The notes below the pieces were generated by a model that saw only the letters and a list, made by a program, of their open reading frames with translations, was not told the origin of the DNA and ran no database searches. This document shows, piece by piece, positions 11,524 through 25,900 of a DNA stretch of 64,000 nucleotides (positions within the stretch are counted from its first letter, which is position 1; each line of letters starts with the position of its first letter). A program made the position numbers and the translations under genes. Source of the DNA: Varroa destructor (Eukaryota > Arthropoda > Arachnida > Mesostigmata > Varroidae); the NCBI RefSeq assembly GCF_002443255.2, contig NW_019211456.1, positions 51,582,486-51,646,485 of the forward strand. Direction: 5' to 3'.

Positions 11524-14500
11524 ATGCACCTGGACAAGCATCTTGACAATACAAGTGACCCTTCTATGACACCGATGATACCCCGAGGTCGCACAAGGCC
11601 ACATCTCACTCAAAAACAAAAGTAAGTAACACGACTGCTGCAAGAAATCATATCAACTGAGATATAAGTTGTAAATTGGAAAGCATCGTGTACGCGCGGT
11701 TCTTCTCAACTAGGCACTTTATACAAACATATAATAGATTCTTGTGTAGGCAAAAAAACTGTCTGTGTGGAGGTCAGTTAATTACGAGAGCGCAAGTGCT
11801 AGATTAACGGAACTTGTAAGCGCCATTACAAGTTGCAATTTGACAGTTAAAATACGCCATATTATGAATAGAAGCATATTTGATTTCGATCTCCATAAAT
11901 ATAGTACAACTTAGATATCGAATAGCTTTTTTACCATATGTGATCCTACTATCAGCTCGTACCACACTCAGTGCCTTTTTTTGAAATAGCTATGCGAAAA
12001 TGTGCTTGTATACATAGGGATTTACACACACATCTCACTATTTCTGCAACTAAATACGCCTCTGTTGAGATGGTAGTAAAATACCAGATCTTTCCCTACT
12101 AGCAACATCCTCACTGCTGATGTATTGTGCTTTTATTCTAGTATTTTTGAATCCATTATTCCCTTCTGAGAAGACGGTTTGAAGACGGGTTTAAGTTGAT
12201 GTCTCGGGTCTGGCTTAGGACAGAGCATCTGGCTGGCGCGTGCAGTGTGTTATACTTCGAACCTTTTGCATATGAAATGCATTAGTCTGGGGATGCCCTT
12301 AGCGCGGCAAACAAAAAGTAGTTTGGTATAGTTGGGTCTAATTTAGTATAGTTTTTTTTTTTTTTTTTGCTATCCTTCGAGCGTTTTTAGGGCGATATTT
12401 AACGTAGCAGAATCCTACGTTGTACAGCACAAGTCGAGCGTAGGAGATATCGAAGGTTTTCGGCAATACATATTTAGGTACAAACACTTAGCTCTAAAGA
12501 TTTCAGCCGAGCAAATTAGTCGAATAATTACCGCTCAATAATTTGAGTTTAACTATATTATAAAATATTTACCAACAGATCGACTGAGTAAGTAAAAATG
12601 AATTGCCTTAAAAACTTGTGAGCCCTATTAGACATTTTTCATTATGTTAGACAAGCCATAAATGGTTGAGTAATGAAGGAAAAGATCATATGGGGCACTA
12701 GTAATGTTTCATAACCGTTCAGTCTATATATGTATCTTATGTTATTATACATTGTTTCTTCTAAGTACCTTTAATCAGCAATCACCTATAGCATATATAT
12801 TTAAGATGCGACCAAAACCATAACGCCGTGAAGGCACTTTGTCACAATGCAATAAGGAAAACCTGCTGCCGCGCAGAGATGGGCAGCTTGTTTCACATCT
12901 TTTTGGATATATTGCTTTTAATAGGCTAATTTGGAAAAACTAATTCCTTACTTAAAACCTGGCAAACCTATTACGTCTGAGCTGTTTATATGAATTGCAC
13001 GAACATTCATTACGTTACAGTGTAAATACTCGTACGTCCGCTTATTGAAGGTCCGCTTACATCAGTGCCCTACTTCGCAACTTCTGCATGAATTATCCCT
13101 TTATTAAGCGTCGATATAAGCCTCGACATAAGCTATGACCTTTTAACTTCAATGAACCTCTTGATGCTCATTAGGGTGATATTGCTTTTGTTTTCAGAGT
13201 GAAAACTGAACTTTGCAGAAATATAGCAGAGGCAGGAAGGTGCCAGTACCAGGATCGTTGTTTATTTGCCCACTCCGAGCGCGAACTTCGACAGAGACCC
13301 ACCAATCCCAAATTCCGCAAAGATAAATGCAAGTTAGTGTTGACAGAAAATGCACGCACTCGAGAGTTCTTGGGAGTTGTGCAGATTGTTTTTAGTAAAA
13401 TGATTTATTGAACCTTATGTGGTGCAGAAAAGCGTTCGTCAAATCTGCTAGAGCACACGACTATCACTGCAGTACGAAGACTTTAATATCGATTTAGCCA
13501 GAATGTTTACAGTAATGTCCGTCATTGAAAGACAGCTGGGCACGTATTAACGGAGGGGACAATCTACTGGGTTGCGTATAAAGTAAATCTTTTTTTTTTT
13601 TGACAAAATGTCATAGTTCTAAAAATATCTGGTAAAAAGTTATTTGCGTCACCTCGCTGTCACACGCCCGTAGCCTAAAGATTCATCCAGTCCTAGGTCC
13701 TACTAAAATCTGGCGTCCATTTCACTATCACTAACACGCTTTCGACGCGTCCTAAGCACTATACCTAGCTCACGAAACGAGTGCATGATTTCTTAAGTGA
13801 TTCGTAACTATTCTTTAAACGAAATTTCAGGTTTGATCAGAATGTCGTTTTCCTTAAACATCTAACACATAAATATAAAAGCAAATCTGGCAAACGAAAA
13901 GTCCTGCAGACCTGAGGACCCTTCTATTGGTGGTAAAGTAAACACTGCATCTCATCAAAATAAGATTTTTGATTCTGCTCGCTCCGCTAAGCAAAGACTG
14001 ACAAACTCGTAGGACTCCCCGCGGTCCTTTGCCCGGGACAGCAATTAAAAGGTTTCGATAATTAAAACACGTGGAAAAATGCAAATTGGCGTTGCTAGTG
14101 GATTTACGCTAATTGTTACAACATTTGCTAGGACTTTGTTGGTATTATACATATTCGTTTTATTAAAACGGATTAATTGGTACAAGATGGTGCTAGAAAA
14201 TTATCGGTAAATTAAAGTTTGTACGTTACGTACACTGTGTCATGTACCCACACATATCACAGTACATTCAACGTATACACTCAACTCAAAAAAGAAAGTT
14301 TTTTTCGTAATTGTTCATAGATGGTGTGACACTAGGTATACATACAATAGTCCCGGAGTTACTAACGCGCCACGTCTGGTAGAGAAACCATTGAAAAAAC
14401 AATCCGATTGAAAATTGTCTTTTTAAAATAGAAGCAGATTTCACGGCTACAAATTTCGTATTTTCTCTTTATGGACATTTTTACGTTTCTTTTATATATT

Positions 14501-15140
14501 TTTTTATCAAACGTAAATTTCAAATTTTCTTTCAGAAATATAGTCGAGAGAAATATAATAAGGAAATATTTAAAAGTGAAAAAAAAACATCAACTTTAAA
14601 AGTGTTTAACATGAACCCACTCGTGAAATTAATTTTGCCCCACTGGTACTAGCGGATATGTAAGCTGCTTAAAAAAATAATCAGTCATATGGGGATGTTT
14701 GAAATGGTAAGTTTTCCTTGTAAGTTTAAAATGTCAGTTAATCATTCAACGCTGAGTATGTAATCTATAAGGAAAACGAGACTAAATATTTGCCTTTACA
14801 CTACTGTTTTTCTAGAATAATTTTGCTTAGCCAGAATACTGTCAGACATAAACGTATAAAATAGAATGAATGTTTACTTTGTTTGCACACATACTGTTTC
14901 AGAACTTTCCATAATGAGGGTTTCTGTGGTTACGGAACTCGTTGCAGTTTCAAACATGTAATACAAGACGAACTGATCACCCAGCTCAACAAGATGGTCG
15001 AAAACTTTTGGCGATGGAAAGAAAGCACTCAGACTTGTAGGGAAATGAATCGAACAGAATTAAATATGGAGCCTTGCAATCGCCGCTTTCAATATGCGCC
15101 AAAAAAAAACACCGAATTCATCGCGTTGAGTAGAAGCTGA
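11524..15140 (+). CDS. Tandem CCCH zinc finger protein, TTP/TIS11 family
   Basis: Exons 11524-11621, 13198-13332 and 14903-15140 splice in phase (donors GTAAGT and GTTAGT; acceptors TTTTCAG and TGTTTCAG) to a 156-residue protein. Finger 1 is C39-x8-C48-x5-C54-x3-H58, led by KTEL; finger 2 is C77-x8-C86-x5-C92-x3-H96. The 18-residue linker between H58 and C77 equals that of tristetraprolin. In that family the two fingers bind AU-rich elements in 3' untranslated regions and promote deadenylation and mRNA decay. The second intron splits the K78 codon, one base past the first cysteine of finger 2. The flanks are short and unlike vertebrate TTP, and the C-terminal 60 residues are charged and unrecognised. 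The start is the first ATG of the open exon; the frame is open 5' of it, so an upstream exon is possible (see 8595-11523). An orthologue cannot be named: TIS11-type and nematode MEX/POS-type proteins share these fingers. Confidence 0.82.
13854..14084 (-). mobile_element. Ty3/gypsy integrase zinc-domain relic
   Basis: The minus-strand frame has the spacing of the integrase N-terminal region: LIAVPGKGPRGVL, a Cys where the first His would lie, then Arg-rich and tyrosine-containing sequence ending in FVCQ, as in the C-x2-C end of the HHCC domain. The His residues are lost and no other part of an element is clear. It sits inside the last intron of the CCCH gene, in antisense orientation. Assignment is by motif pattern only. 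Confidence 0.4.
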
Positions 15141-18100
15141 AAGATATTACTGCCGAAACGTGAACAACGAGCAAGGCCTCACCTAAAGTTTAGGGTTTTT
15201 TTTCATAAAAAAATAATTTAATCATACAAAAAATTACTGCATGGTTACAAAAATACCCCCAAGATACCGATCCTATAACATGTGGTTCTATAGGAAATAT
15301 TACAATAAGTGACGCGGGTTTCTACTTGTAGTGTCGTTTTAAATAGTTTTAAAAGAATTGTTAGAAAGTAACTGCCCAAAATTCCAAGAGCCCCTCGACC
15401 TTAATCTCTAGTATTCTTTTCTAAAGAAAATATTTATAAACCATATTTAAGTTCAAATCTGACTCTATATGTACTTCAAATGCTTTAGTCTCTTGACCCT
15501 TTACCACTACCACTATCATTACTACTATTACTACTTAGTTAAAGCTATCCTAACTTGGCAAGTTAAGGAATCCGTATGCTGTTAGATAGCTATATATATA
15601 TATGATCATACATTGTAAAAAAGTTTTTACTTGCTGATGTTTATAAACCTACATATTAGATCAACTAATGACCTATTGGTAATTGAACATAATTGAAATA
15701 TTGCTTTCAGTTTCTCTGGAACAATATGTAGACAGAGAAAAAAGAAAAAAAACTGTTTTAAGCAAATCTAGGGCTCCCGTACAGAACCTGGACTCAAATG
15801 TTGATTCACGAAAATGAATATGATGCAATGTTGACCTTCCTAGGGTTAAGAAGCCGTAACAAATAATTGTTTTTCAAAAAGTTGTCCATTCGTTGAACGA
15901 CAGCTTCCGTTCAATGAGTTTTTTTTATCTGTTAAGTTATAGGCTACGGACTAGCATCAAACAAAGGATTCGATCGCCGCAGACGTAGGAAAAGCGAACA
16001 CAGAATAGTAGTCAAAAGTTGGCAGTCCATGTTGTTTTCGACTAAGTAACGTATGATATACACAAAGAAATATTTATAACAAAGTATATACTTAGTTGTA
16101 AGTGGTATCCAGCATTCGTGACACACAAATGCGAAATGTTACTTCTCTCTATCATTAAACGCTTTGGTACTTTGTTCTGGCTTGATATCATCTTCAACTG
16201 AGTCGCGCCAGATATCATTACAACGGCAGTATTAATACCATATCTTCACTTAATATGCCTTCATTATAGTACGTTATTAATATAGCGGCTAGATTGAATC
16301 CATTTGTGTATTACATCACATTAGAATCACTGCATAAAACCGGTCCGATGACCCAAAACAGGGGGTGAAACTTAGAATACTGTAAGTGCACCGAGCTGAC
16401 ACACTTAAATCGAAATGTTCATCAAAATAAAGGATTCATTTCATCCCAAGGAACATGGCATCTTTTTGCAAAACATTTTAGCACATCTTCAAGTCATGTC
16501 AAAACCGCCTCTATAAAGTCAAATATTTTAGTGTTGTCTATCCTAGTAGACCAAATGAGCTCACTGAACAAAAAAAGAAAGATAAATTTATCATGGAGCT
16601 CATAAGTCAAACAGAGTAACATATCTACGAGGCCAAGTTGTAGTTTTTTTGAAAAAACTTAGGTTCCAGGTTATTCGAAAAAGTTCTCATTATTTTCTTA
16701 AGCATCGACAACTATATGGATAACACTTTCTATGCCACTTGATTGTTCTACTAACTTGTGTCCAAGGATATATATTTACAAGATGCTAGATGAACGTATT
16801 CTGTAGGTGAACGTACACCATATAGATGTTTCATATTATAAAGAATAAGCTTGCACATAGGCAATTTCGGACATAAATTGTTTCGAGCTGTGTATTTGTA
16901 TTACTCCAGTTATATAATAAGCACCACATAATTCAATTAAGCTTAAAACTATTGATTTTTACGGATAAGCAACTAGAACTTACATTTACATAGTAAAGCT
17001 AGCGTTTATATACTTACGAAATTAGTTATTGATGGTTCAAGAGATATTTAGCAAACGAGTAGTCATTTGTATTGTGAAAATAAATCACGAGCTCTGCCGT
17101 GCAGGCAACAGTTCTGTATGTTCTTGATATCGTCTGCTGTTATGTTTTGATATACCTGAAGGCATCAGCAAGGCAAGGTTTATCTAGGTGTTCAAGAGTA
17201 AAACAAAATACCAAATATCATAAAGGGTTTTGGAGGTTCGGGATTTGCGAGTATCTAGATACAAATTTAAGCTAGAAGATGCTAGATATTGTGCTATCTC
17301 AAAATTTTATAAATTTAGTGCTCCGGGCTTGTACATGGGTGTCTGCGCAGCACGAAATCTTCAATGCAATATGCCCGCGCACATAGTGTCGAGAGTTCCG
17401 TAGATTCAAAGTTTAACTGTATTAGAAAGGCTGCATTGCATAAGGTTAGAAACGAGGGCGATGATCAAGAACGTATGTTAAGTAACGTATGGCGCTGGTG
17501 TGTTCTGAAAGCCATTTTTCCTATACCAGACTAGGATTGTTCGCATATAATCTGAAATGGTAAATAATGTGACAAATATAAGCATTGATGAAAGCTTCGA
17601 TATGCGATACATGATTGCCATATGTAAAGAGGTTTAGTGTTATATTTAATAATATAAGGCCATTGATACACGGACATGTTCGAAGTAAAATATAGTTTAA
17701 TTCGAAACGTCAAAATATAGTAAGGTCGTGTCTTCTAGGGTGCTGGCCATAATTTTAGTTTTATTGTATATGAAGTTCAGAGCAAAGACAGTGGTTTTGC
17801 GAATGTTCTGCATAACTATACACTAGCAGTGATCTGAACAGTGCGAAGCGCGGTCAGTAAAAGCCCTGCTGTGTTTTTAGAGAGGCCAGTCTCTCAAGTT
17901 CTTACATATTTTTAGTTAACCTTAGCACGTTTACCATGAATTATTTGCCTTGATGAGGATCGCATTTTTTAATGAGTAATATGGTAATGTCAAAGACGTC
18001 GAATAACCGAACCTCAAAAATAAAGTGATGGTAGGCTGCTCGAGCAAAAGAGGAAAAAAGATTAAAAGTAGTGAATTTGATTTAGCTGAAGATCAAAAAA

Positions 18101-19889
18101 TCCGGGACTCTATGCATTAATTCTCGAAGTATGTGGCGCAGTAATTTTCTTCCTTCACATCAAGCTCACGGGTACTCTATCTTAAGTCAGCTTAGGAAAG
18201 GTGCATTTTGAACATTCGTTGAGTATTTAAATAAAAGCAATACAACAGGAGAGCAAAACGCAAACGCCTTTAACGCCATGAACAAATAAAGAGTACGTGG
18301 CTCTTTAGGGGTATATATATTTAAATAACCTGAACTACACTCTAGTAGCAATTTAGTAAATATTTAGCTTATAACTATATCTTATTTAGGTGAATGAGTT
18401 TGTTTCTGGGAGGCACTAATAAAGTCTATGGAGCAGGGGGTAAAAGCGTTAGGCAAAAAGGTTTTCTGCGCAACACCGGTCTGGGGCCATCATTTTAGTA
18501 TTCGAAATTGGAAAGCTGAAAACCAGTTAAAAGGTAACCACACGTCAGGACTTTTAAGTACGGGTTCTAAATTGTAATGAAAACATTAAAAATAAATAAA
18601 AGAGGAACAAGTGGTTTGTCACCTTCGAAGTTTGAAGGGCACCAGTAACTAATCATTTTTCTAAAGACCTACTTGCCTGATGTTTTCGTCAATACTTGAT
18701 GAATTTCATTCTCCCCGTTTTCAAGAAGTAAAAGCTTGATTACAAGGTGTTGATTTTTGGTGTCGAACGATACGTTTGCTTCTAAACTAAATGGCTTTGA
18801 CAACACTCAACCAACGTCTAGTGTTAAACTGTAACTTGATGTGAAAATTTTTTTCTATTAAAACACTCGTACAGCGCAGATCTGTTTAAGTTAATACCAC
18901 GGGTGGACTGAAGGGAGTGGCATGAGCCACTTGATTTTTAGGGCAGAATTTCTCTCCGTTTTACATTTGTTAAATCTGACCGATCAGGCCTTCAAAAGCC
19001 TGTTTTTCCTTCTAGATAAACTCTGGCCAACTTGTTTCCGCTGGCCAAACATTCTCTATATGTACACAGGTAGAATAGAGTACCTATCAATCGTTGTACA
19101 TAGATTTTGTGATTACCGATAGGTTAACCGGGCAAAGCCGATGCTCTGCAGTGAGCTAACGTGTACAGTGAGTCATCCTAACGTCCCCTCATGTACAACC
19201 CACAGACATCCAAGAAGTCCTTCCCATATTCGGCATAGATAGCTTTGCAATTGCATGACTTGTAAGAATTTGGGTGAGAGCTCTTAATATCTGAGATAAT
19301 GTCCCTGACCGCGGATTGTGGTGCGATCCGGAGAATGGGCATCCTTTCTTTTTGCTATTGTTTGAAGATGTCTTCTCCTGCATCTACTTCTGGGTAGCCC
19401 AGGTTTGCCGCCGCTTCTTAAGATTAAGGTCCTAAAAAATCGTTCTTGCCAGGACAAGTACTGCTGATGTGCTAATTGTTCAATATGTCTGAAACATTTG
19501 CAAAACTAAGATGCCCTATGCGCTCCGACATAGTCTCTTACTCAGTTCCTCAAAGTGATTTTAACTAGATTGGGGTCCCATGAGAAGCAATTCGCTCCCC
19601 AGTTTTCAGAATGACCCTCTTCTTTTACGCCGTGAATATTGCCAAGCCAATCGAAATTTTTTTCCACTTAAGCTATAACGGTTCTTATTTGTTTCGAGGT
19701 AAATTCTTAGCAAATGTTATCTGCTAGCACTACCCAGTTTAAAGGTTCACCAATCTTTTTGACTTCCTATGTAACCCGAAAAACCAGATAATCAAGCAAA
19801 TGAAGGAAGAATCAATTAAGTGAAAGTAACAATTGGTTACTTATAGAGTTATAATTCTCGAATTCTCTACAGGAACGTACGAGTAATTT
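15141..19889. other. AT-rich intergenic region
   Basis: Separates the CCCH gene and the TTC3-like gene, which converge here. Most of it shows nothing. A minus-strand stretch near 19160-19345 has a Cys-containing frame (SYKSCNCKAIYAEYGKDF, then a stop) that looks coding but lacks splice support or a recognised domain. No exact AATAAA was seen close to the CCCH stop. Confidence 0.45.
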
Positions 19890-19895
19890 TTTATT
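19890..19895 (-). terminator. Poly(A) signal of the TTC3-like gene
   Basis: AATAAA on the minus strand about 100 bases after the stop codon at 19998-19996. The spacing supports the terminal exon assignment. Confidence 0.5.
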
Positions 19896-19995
19896 AATTT
19901 TTTTTTAAATTTGCGATATTATTACATAACAAGGGTCTAGTCGTATAATACAGTAGCATACAAATATACATGTAATGTACAAAACGGTTATAGTT

Positions 19996-22900
19996 CTATT
20001 TTGGGAGACATTTTGCGACATCACATAGGCTGGGATTCTGTCCTCGACGATATAACGTTGGCAACACCATATACCGAGCGATTATATTAGAAACTGGCTC
20101 GTACAAACTGTCAGAGGCTATCTCCAGTGGGTCAAGATGACCTGAAAACATTAGAAACACAAAACTTATGAATGTGCTTATCAGAAGTATTAGCCGTGAG
20201 GCGATGAAGATGACATTTTATTTGTAAAAAATTATAGTACTTCAGGTAATTAGGCCTCAATTGTGCACTTTCAAAAAAGATATGATTTATTGTACCCTGT
20301 GCACATATTTTGCAGAAAAATGTTACTAAATAAATAAATGTATGTTCTAGTTTAAGGCGCTCGAAAAGTTCTGTTAGTTGTAGCCAAGTATATTTTTAGA
20401 ATGAATATTTACTCCTATTTCATCTTTTTATTGACATCGTTTATACTAGTTGTATATTAAAGGTAATTGTTCTGTAGATTTCGTACCATCTACACTTCAA
20501 GGGGCTTCCCCGCGTTTCATTCACTGTACTTGAGAAACCGTATCTCATTTTCTGCAAAACTTGCTTTGGCTATACTTTGCTAAACCCAGGTAATAAATGG
20601 GTGATGATAAAATTTGATGCGGAAGACAAAAGATAAACTACGCAAGCTAAGGAAGGTTTACTCGTAAAGTTTATGGTGCTATGTTGGATTGCAGTATGCA
20701 TGACCATTGGTGAACTAGGCTCCAGTAGCTAACGTAGATCTAATATCGACCTAAAATGGGTAATTACATTCAACAGCAAGCTACTAAGTTTTCTATGAAA
20801 AGAAGGTAACGAATAGCATAAGCATTAAACCAAGTTTTCCAATAAAATACATTCTGAATTTCGCGTTTACTCGAAACACAATTTGTGTGGCGCGATGGGT
20901 TCAAAACTGCTTAGTGCATTTATAATTTGCGATGTGTTTCAGCCAGCGATTACAATGCTATCACATGCACAAGTATTGAGCCATTAGTAATTATTGATGA
21001 CTCACCCTCTCGTAATCTTTTCATAAGCATCCGGGTCTCCTTTTCTATTGATTTCGATCGTTCTCTCATTTCTTTCAGTAATTGAAAATGTTCGCTCTTT
21101 GCCTTCTGATTGACTCTGCTAACCCGAGGATCTCGTATTCGCTCAACTTCGCGTAAGTTTGCGGCCACTGCTTGTTCGATACATTCGATAGCGTCCATAC
21201 CTAAAGCACAGGCAAAATCATATATTTCACGTATTAACTATGACAGAAGGAGGTATTTATTTACCTAGATAGAACCAGTCATTATATTATCATTTTCGAC
21301 CGCACAGAATTATACAGAGATGTATTTGTTGCAATATTGATATTGTGAACTAAGTTTATATAAGAATCAATTAGTTTACTACATTATAGTTACTTGTTAA
21401 CCTTTTTTTTGCAATCAGCGTATACATCAGCAGAGTTTTCGCAAAGGGTCACCAAAGGCCTATGGTGCAAAGTACAGTATGGGTACAGTACTTACGTGAA
21501 ACAGAGTACCTGCAGGCGTCGCCTTTAAACCTAAGACTACTAACCTACGTGATACCGGTTTTGAACAAGCTCTACCAGGGCTCTGGAAAGCCTTGATCGC
21601 GCCTCAATTGCGTTCGCCCTGACCGTACTCGCCAGCTGAGTTTTGTCGTGAAACATAACTTGATACTTCGAGCTTTCTTGACGACTCTTAATTAAGAGCT
21701 ACAAAACAAATATAGTAAAAACAATAAAACACACGCTAAATAGAACCGAACCCTTTTTTAATGTGTAGGTTTCCAGGTTTAAAAAAAAAGTTATTTCAAT
21801 TTTTTTGCGTTTTTGCCTCTACTGAAAGTAGAAAGCAATATCTAGATGAAAAAAAAAACTTAAATAAAATACACAATAAAAACCTTCTCCAAAAACTGGG
21901 ATTCGGTATAAGTCCGTGGTGTGATTTGGCGAAGTACTGGAGTGACACCCGGACCCAAGTTTTTAGCAGCCTTCGATCATTCGCATAGCATATGTATAAA
22001 GGAAAAGGTAAATACTTGGCTGCTTTTATCCTATTTATAATGCAAAATGTATTATTACACATATGCGGCACTCTGCTGCTGAATTAAGATATTTTTGAAA
22101 TAAACTACTTTAACGTATTCAGAACAACTAGAAATATAATTTATTTACGTATGTTTCAGATACACATACAAATTGGATAGAAAATAAAATATTCTATAGT
22201 CAACGTGTGTATGGGCCTATTAACGATGTATCCTTGTTCCGTACACAAAAATTTTTCATGCTAAACTTTAGAATTAGTCATATTTCGTCTCTTTTATTCT
22301 AGATCTGGTGGCATCAAATGAGTGGTTCTAAGGACGAATTCTAGCAAAGACATATCACCAGCGAATAGTGCAATTTGGCTGCATATTTCTTAAGTAGCTG
22401 GTATCCCCTATAGCACTAAGGCTGTGACTTTGAAAAATGTGAAGCTCCTAAGAATAATTTTTTGTTTTTTTTCTCTAATATCTTAAAAATGGTGTGAATA
22501 CCACCAAAAAAGTTTACAATATATATAAAAGTTGTGTACTTTGATGAAGCTTTCCTACTGGTCAAAAAAATATTTTTTGTTTAAATAAAATAATAATTTG
22601 AGTCAAAACATCTATATGTCATAAATAGAAACCTGTTTAAAATTTCCTTCCAATGGAAACTTTTCGGGTTGGTAGAAAATTCCCGTGTTTATACAGCGGA
22701 AAACAATAAGCTATGCAACTCCCATCTTTATTCACGACTTTCCCCTATTTTTTTCAACCAAGTGCAGTTCTTTTAAAAGGTAGCGGATTTGTCTGGTTGA
22801 AGTTTTACAAAGTTTTAATTCCGAGCTTTTGAGTTCTTGACTTGAAGGCGGCGAAAGTGACTGATAGAAAAGCGGAAACCCATCGACACAAGAATATGTG

Positions 22901-25900
22901 AAGGGTGCATCAAAACCACGAAGTTTAAGACGACAGCTGCCGTGTGTGGCCTGGCGTTGTTATGTAGCAGGGTGGGCTAAGCTCATATGTCGGGTCATTT
23001 TATCTTGAATGGTTTAATCGACTCTCTAGTTCTAGATTTTTACTGAATCCGGCCCTCGCAGTCTTACTAAACGCAAAAGGTGATTTTATTCAGATGAATA
23101 TCTGAATAAACCCTGGGTCTTGGCTTCTCTGACAAAACCAACCATTCTCTGCTTCATGTTGGCTTACTTTGTGCAAAAACTGGTTACTGTAGCGCGTGAC
23201 ATTTGATGCTGGGAAAGATGTTTAGATACAGCATTAAACTGTAATTCGCTGGAGGAACTGGAGAGTTCATGAGATAACCAAGCTCCTAGATTTGCTGTAA
23301 ACCCAAAATGTGTGAAGTGTTTATCAAGGTCGAGTGGCTGCAGGCCTTCTCTTCGGTCAATTCCTAAGTTGTTTGTTGGCCGCCTTTTTTTCCAGATGTC
23401 ATGAGATAATCATCATTAAACTCTGACGGTCGGTCGGAGTAAAGGGCATCCTCTAGGTATCAGATACCGCTTTAAAATTTGGTAAACCACTTCTAGTTTT
23501 AGCGATAGCGTCGTTACCATATAGAAGGCAAATATTATGGGTTGTTTCGGCAACGTTTTGATCTAGCCAAAGTGCATGACAAAAAAACGTGTCGAAAATG
23601 CATTGTCTCCCGTCTAAAATATCTATTTTTGAGTAGTTTTTTGAAGGTGTATACAACGCAACAAAGAAAAGAGCCTTCGAACAGTACATCAGATGTAAAC
23701 AACAAATGAAAGGAATTTGAAAAAGGTTTTAAAGAAGGCAGAAACTCTAACTTTCGTATTGAACATATTTTCATAGGTCTCATTGTTTTTGAAATATTGT
23801 TAAACAAATATATTGGCGAACTTAACAAATTTGTATTTTGACAAGCATACATTTTTTAAACTAATGTTATTACACTAATGCTAGTGGGCATCACTTCAGC
23901 GTAGAAAATCGTAAAGAAAATAAAATTGATAATCTCTCCTTGTAGGTGCAACCTGCTCTTTCGCTTAGCATTTCGAAACTGCTTCGTTATGATTACAAAA
24001 AATCACTATCTATTTAATATATCAATCAAGTATAATACTTTTCTGAGTAAAGCTGGCTGTTTACAATAGGATGTTTTAACTAATAACTAAATGCAATAAA
24101 CTTTATATTACATTAAATCATGGATTACTCAATTACTTTAAAAGGCCACGATAGTTTATATACATTAGAATCATACGAAAGAGTAAGCTAATTTGTTTGT
24201 TACCGGCCTTTTCCATTATTAATACTGAATTGTCAGAATTGATTTGTTCGGGGTCTGCTGTATCTAATGATTTGAAAACCCCAAATGTAAGATCGTTACT
24301 TTCATACCTAATTTATCATCTAATACGATGTTATATGCATATGATACCTCGTTCATTTTCTTTTCGGCCTCTTGTAAACGCTCCTTGATACCTGATAAAA
24401 CTCCATCTTTAAGCATTATGCTTCGTGTAAGGGACCCAATGCAGCTTTCTGCGGAACATATACGCATGTATTGCTGCTTCAAATCTACAGTCAAATTCAC
24501 CAAATTATAAATGCTGCATTAGTATTCGGCGGCCGTGGCTTCACGAAGGAAAACCTCGTACAAGCTATTTTTTGTATTACAAACAGATTATGACATCTAA
24601 CTTCTAGCGACCGCCGCAGTGTATATTTAGCGAAAACCTATTTAGTTTCGAAAATTAGCATGAAGCTATATTGAAGACTAAAAGACTTGGCGAATTCGCT
24701 TAGCTGAGAACTATAGATTCGCTTGGACCAAACGAATGGCAATATCATTAAAACATACCCTGTACTTCCTCCTCAAGAGCTATGAGTTCGGTTTCTTGGT
24801 CATTTTGGAGATGTTCCTGGACGATTTGGTTCTGCAAAAGCACCTCCTCATTGAGAAGGTCTTCAAACTCTTTTTCAAGATATGCGTATTCTTCGTTAAT
24901 ACTCAGTGCCTCATCCATAGATAACGTTTCACATATTACCTATCGAGAAAATGAGACCTTATTAAAAATGTTATGGCAACTCAGAAAAGTATTCTTCTTA
25001 TCTGAATAAAATTTTCAAAGTTCAAGCAAATGCCAAACTGATAATCACTCTTACCACTGATGAAAGTGATGCATTTACGTTTGGCCAGATTGTCGAATCA
25101 AGATTCTCCAAAAAATTTTTCGCTGCTCCTAGCCATTGTGCCCGATTCCATTCTGGGTTAGTTGCTGGATTTAGGTCCTTAAGAATGTCTCTCACGAAGG
25201 AACTGGCCAAGTCTTTGTCGGCACCATATAAATCTGCGCATATATCAATGAGTTCTGAAACGCTAATCTCCATACAAATGAAAATAAAAATATCGTTGGC
25301 AATTTTACAAAAGTTATTTCCATGGCTATAAAAACGAACAATATGTTAATAAAGTTACTTTATGGATGCCGTCTGCCGCCTAACAGGGCTCGAATAGGCC
25401 ATATCAAGTTCATATTAATGACTTAGTTACTTTGTATATAACTGCTACTAGGCCCATCCAAGGACCTGTTTACGATGAGCTACGATAACGATCAAAACAA
25501 CGAATGTTGCTTTAAACCCAGGCTTAGCTATCAATATCCCCTAATTTATCAATCCAAATATTTTTTTAATTGGTTAATTTAAAGAATATTATTAATAGTG
25601 CTGCACGTCCTGCACGTTATTGGAAATGCGAACATATGTATCCGTATTATCTATTTAATTACATATATTTATAAAGCCTCAGGATAATGAAAGTAAATTT
25701 AAGATTAACAAATTGACGTACCTTGCGTACCTTTAGCGTAAACATTTTTATGATATGCTGCTTCAATTATTAGCCTGCCATGTACAATATATCCTTTCGC
25801 TGGACAGTATGTAGCTTTTCGGTGCCTAATTCACACTTTTCAACCAGATTCTAAATATCAATATAAGTTTAAATTTAGACGAAGCTAACTTTTTAATTGC

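Noticed and set aside
12137..12271. 44-codon plus-strand frame in the first CCCH intron
   Set aside because: Reads like protein but has no acceptor or donor that fits the gene; includes a small tandem duplication (GAAGACGG).
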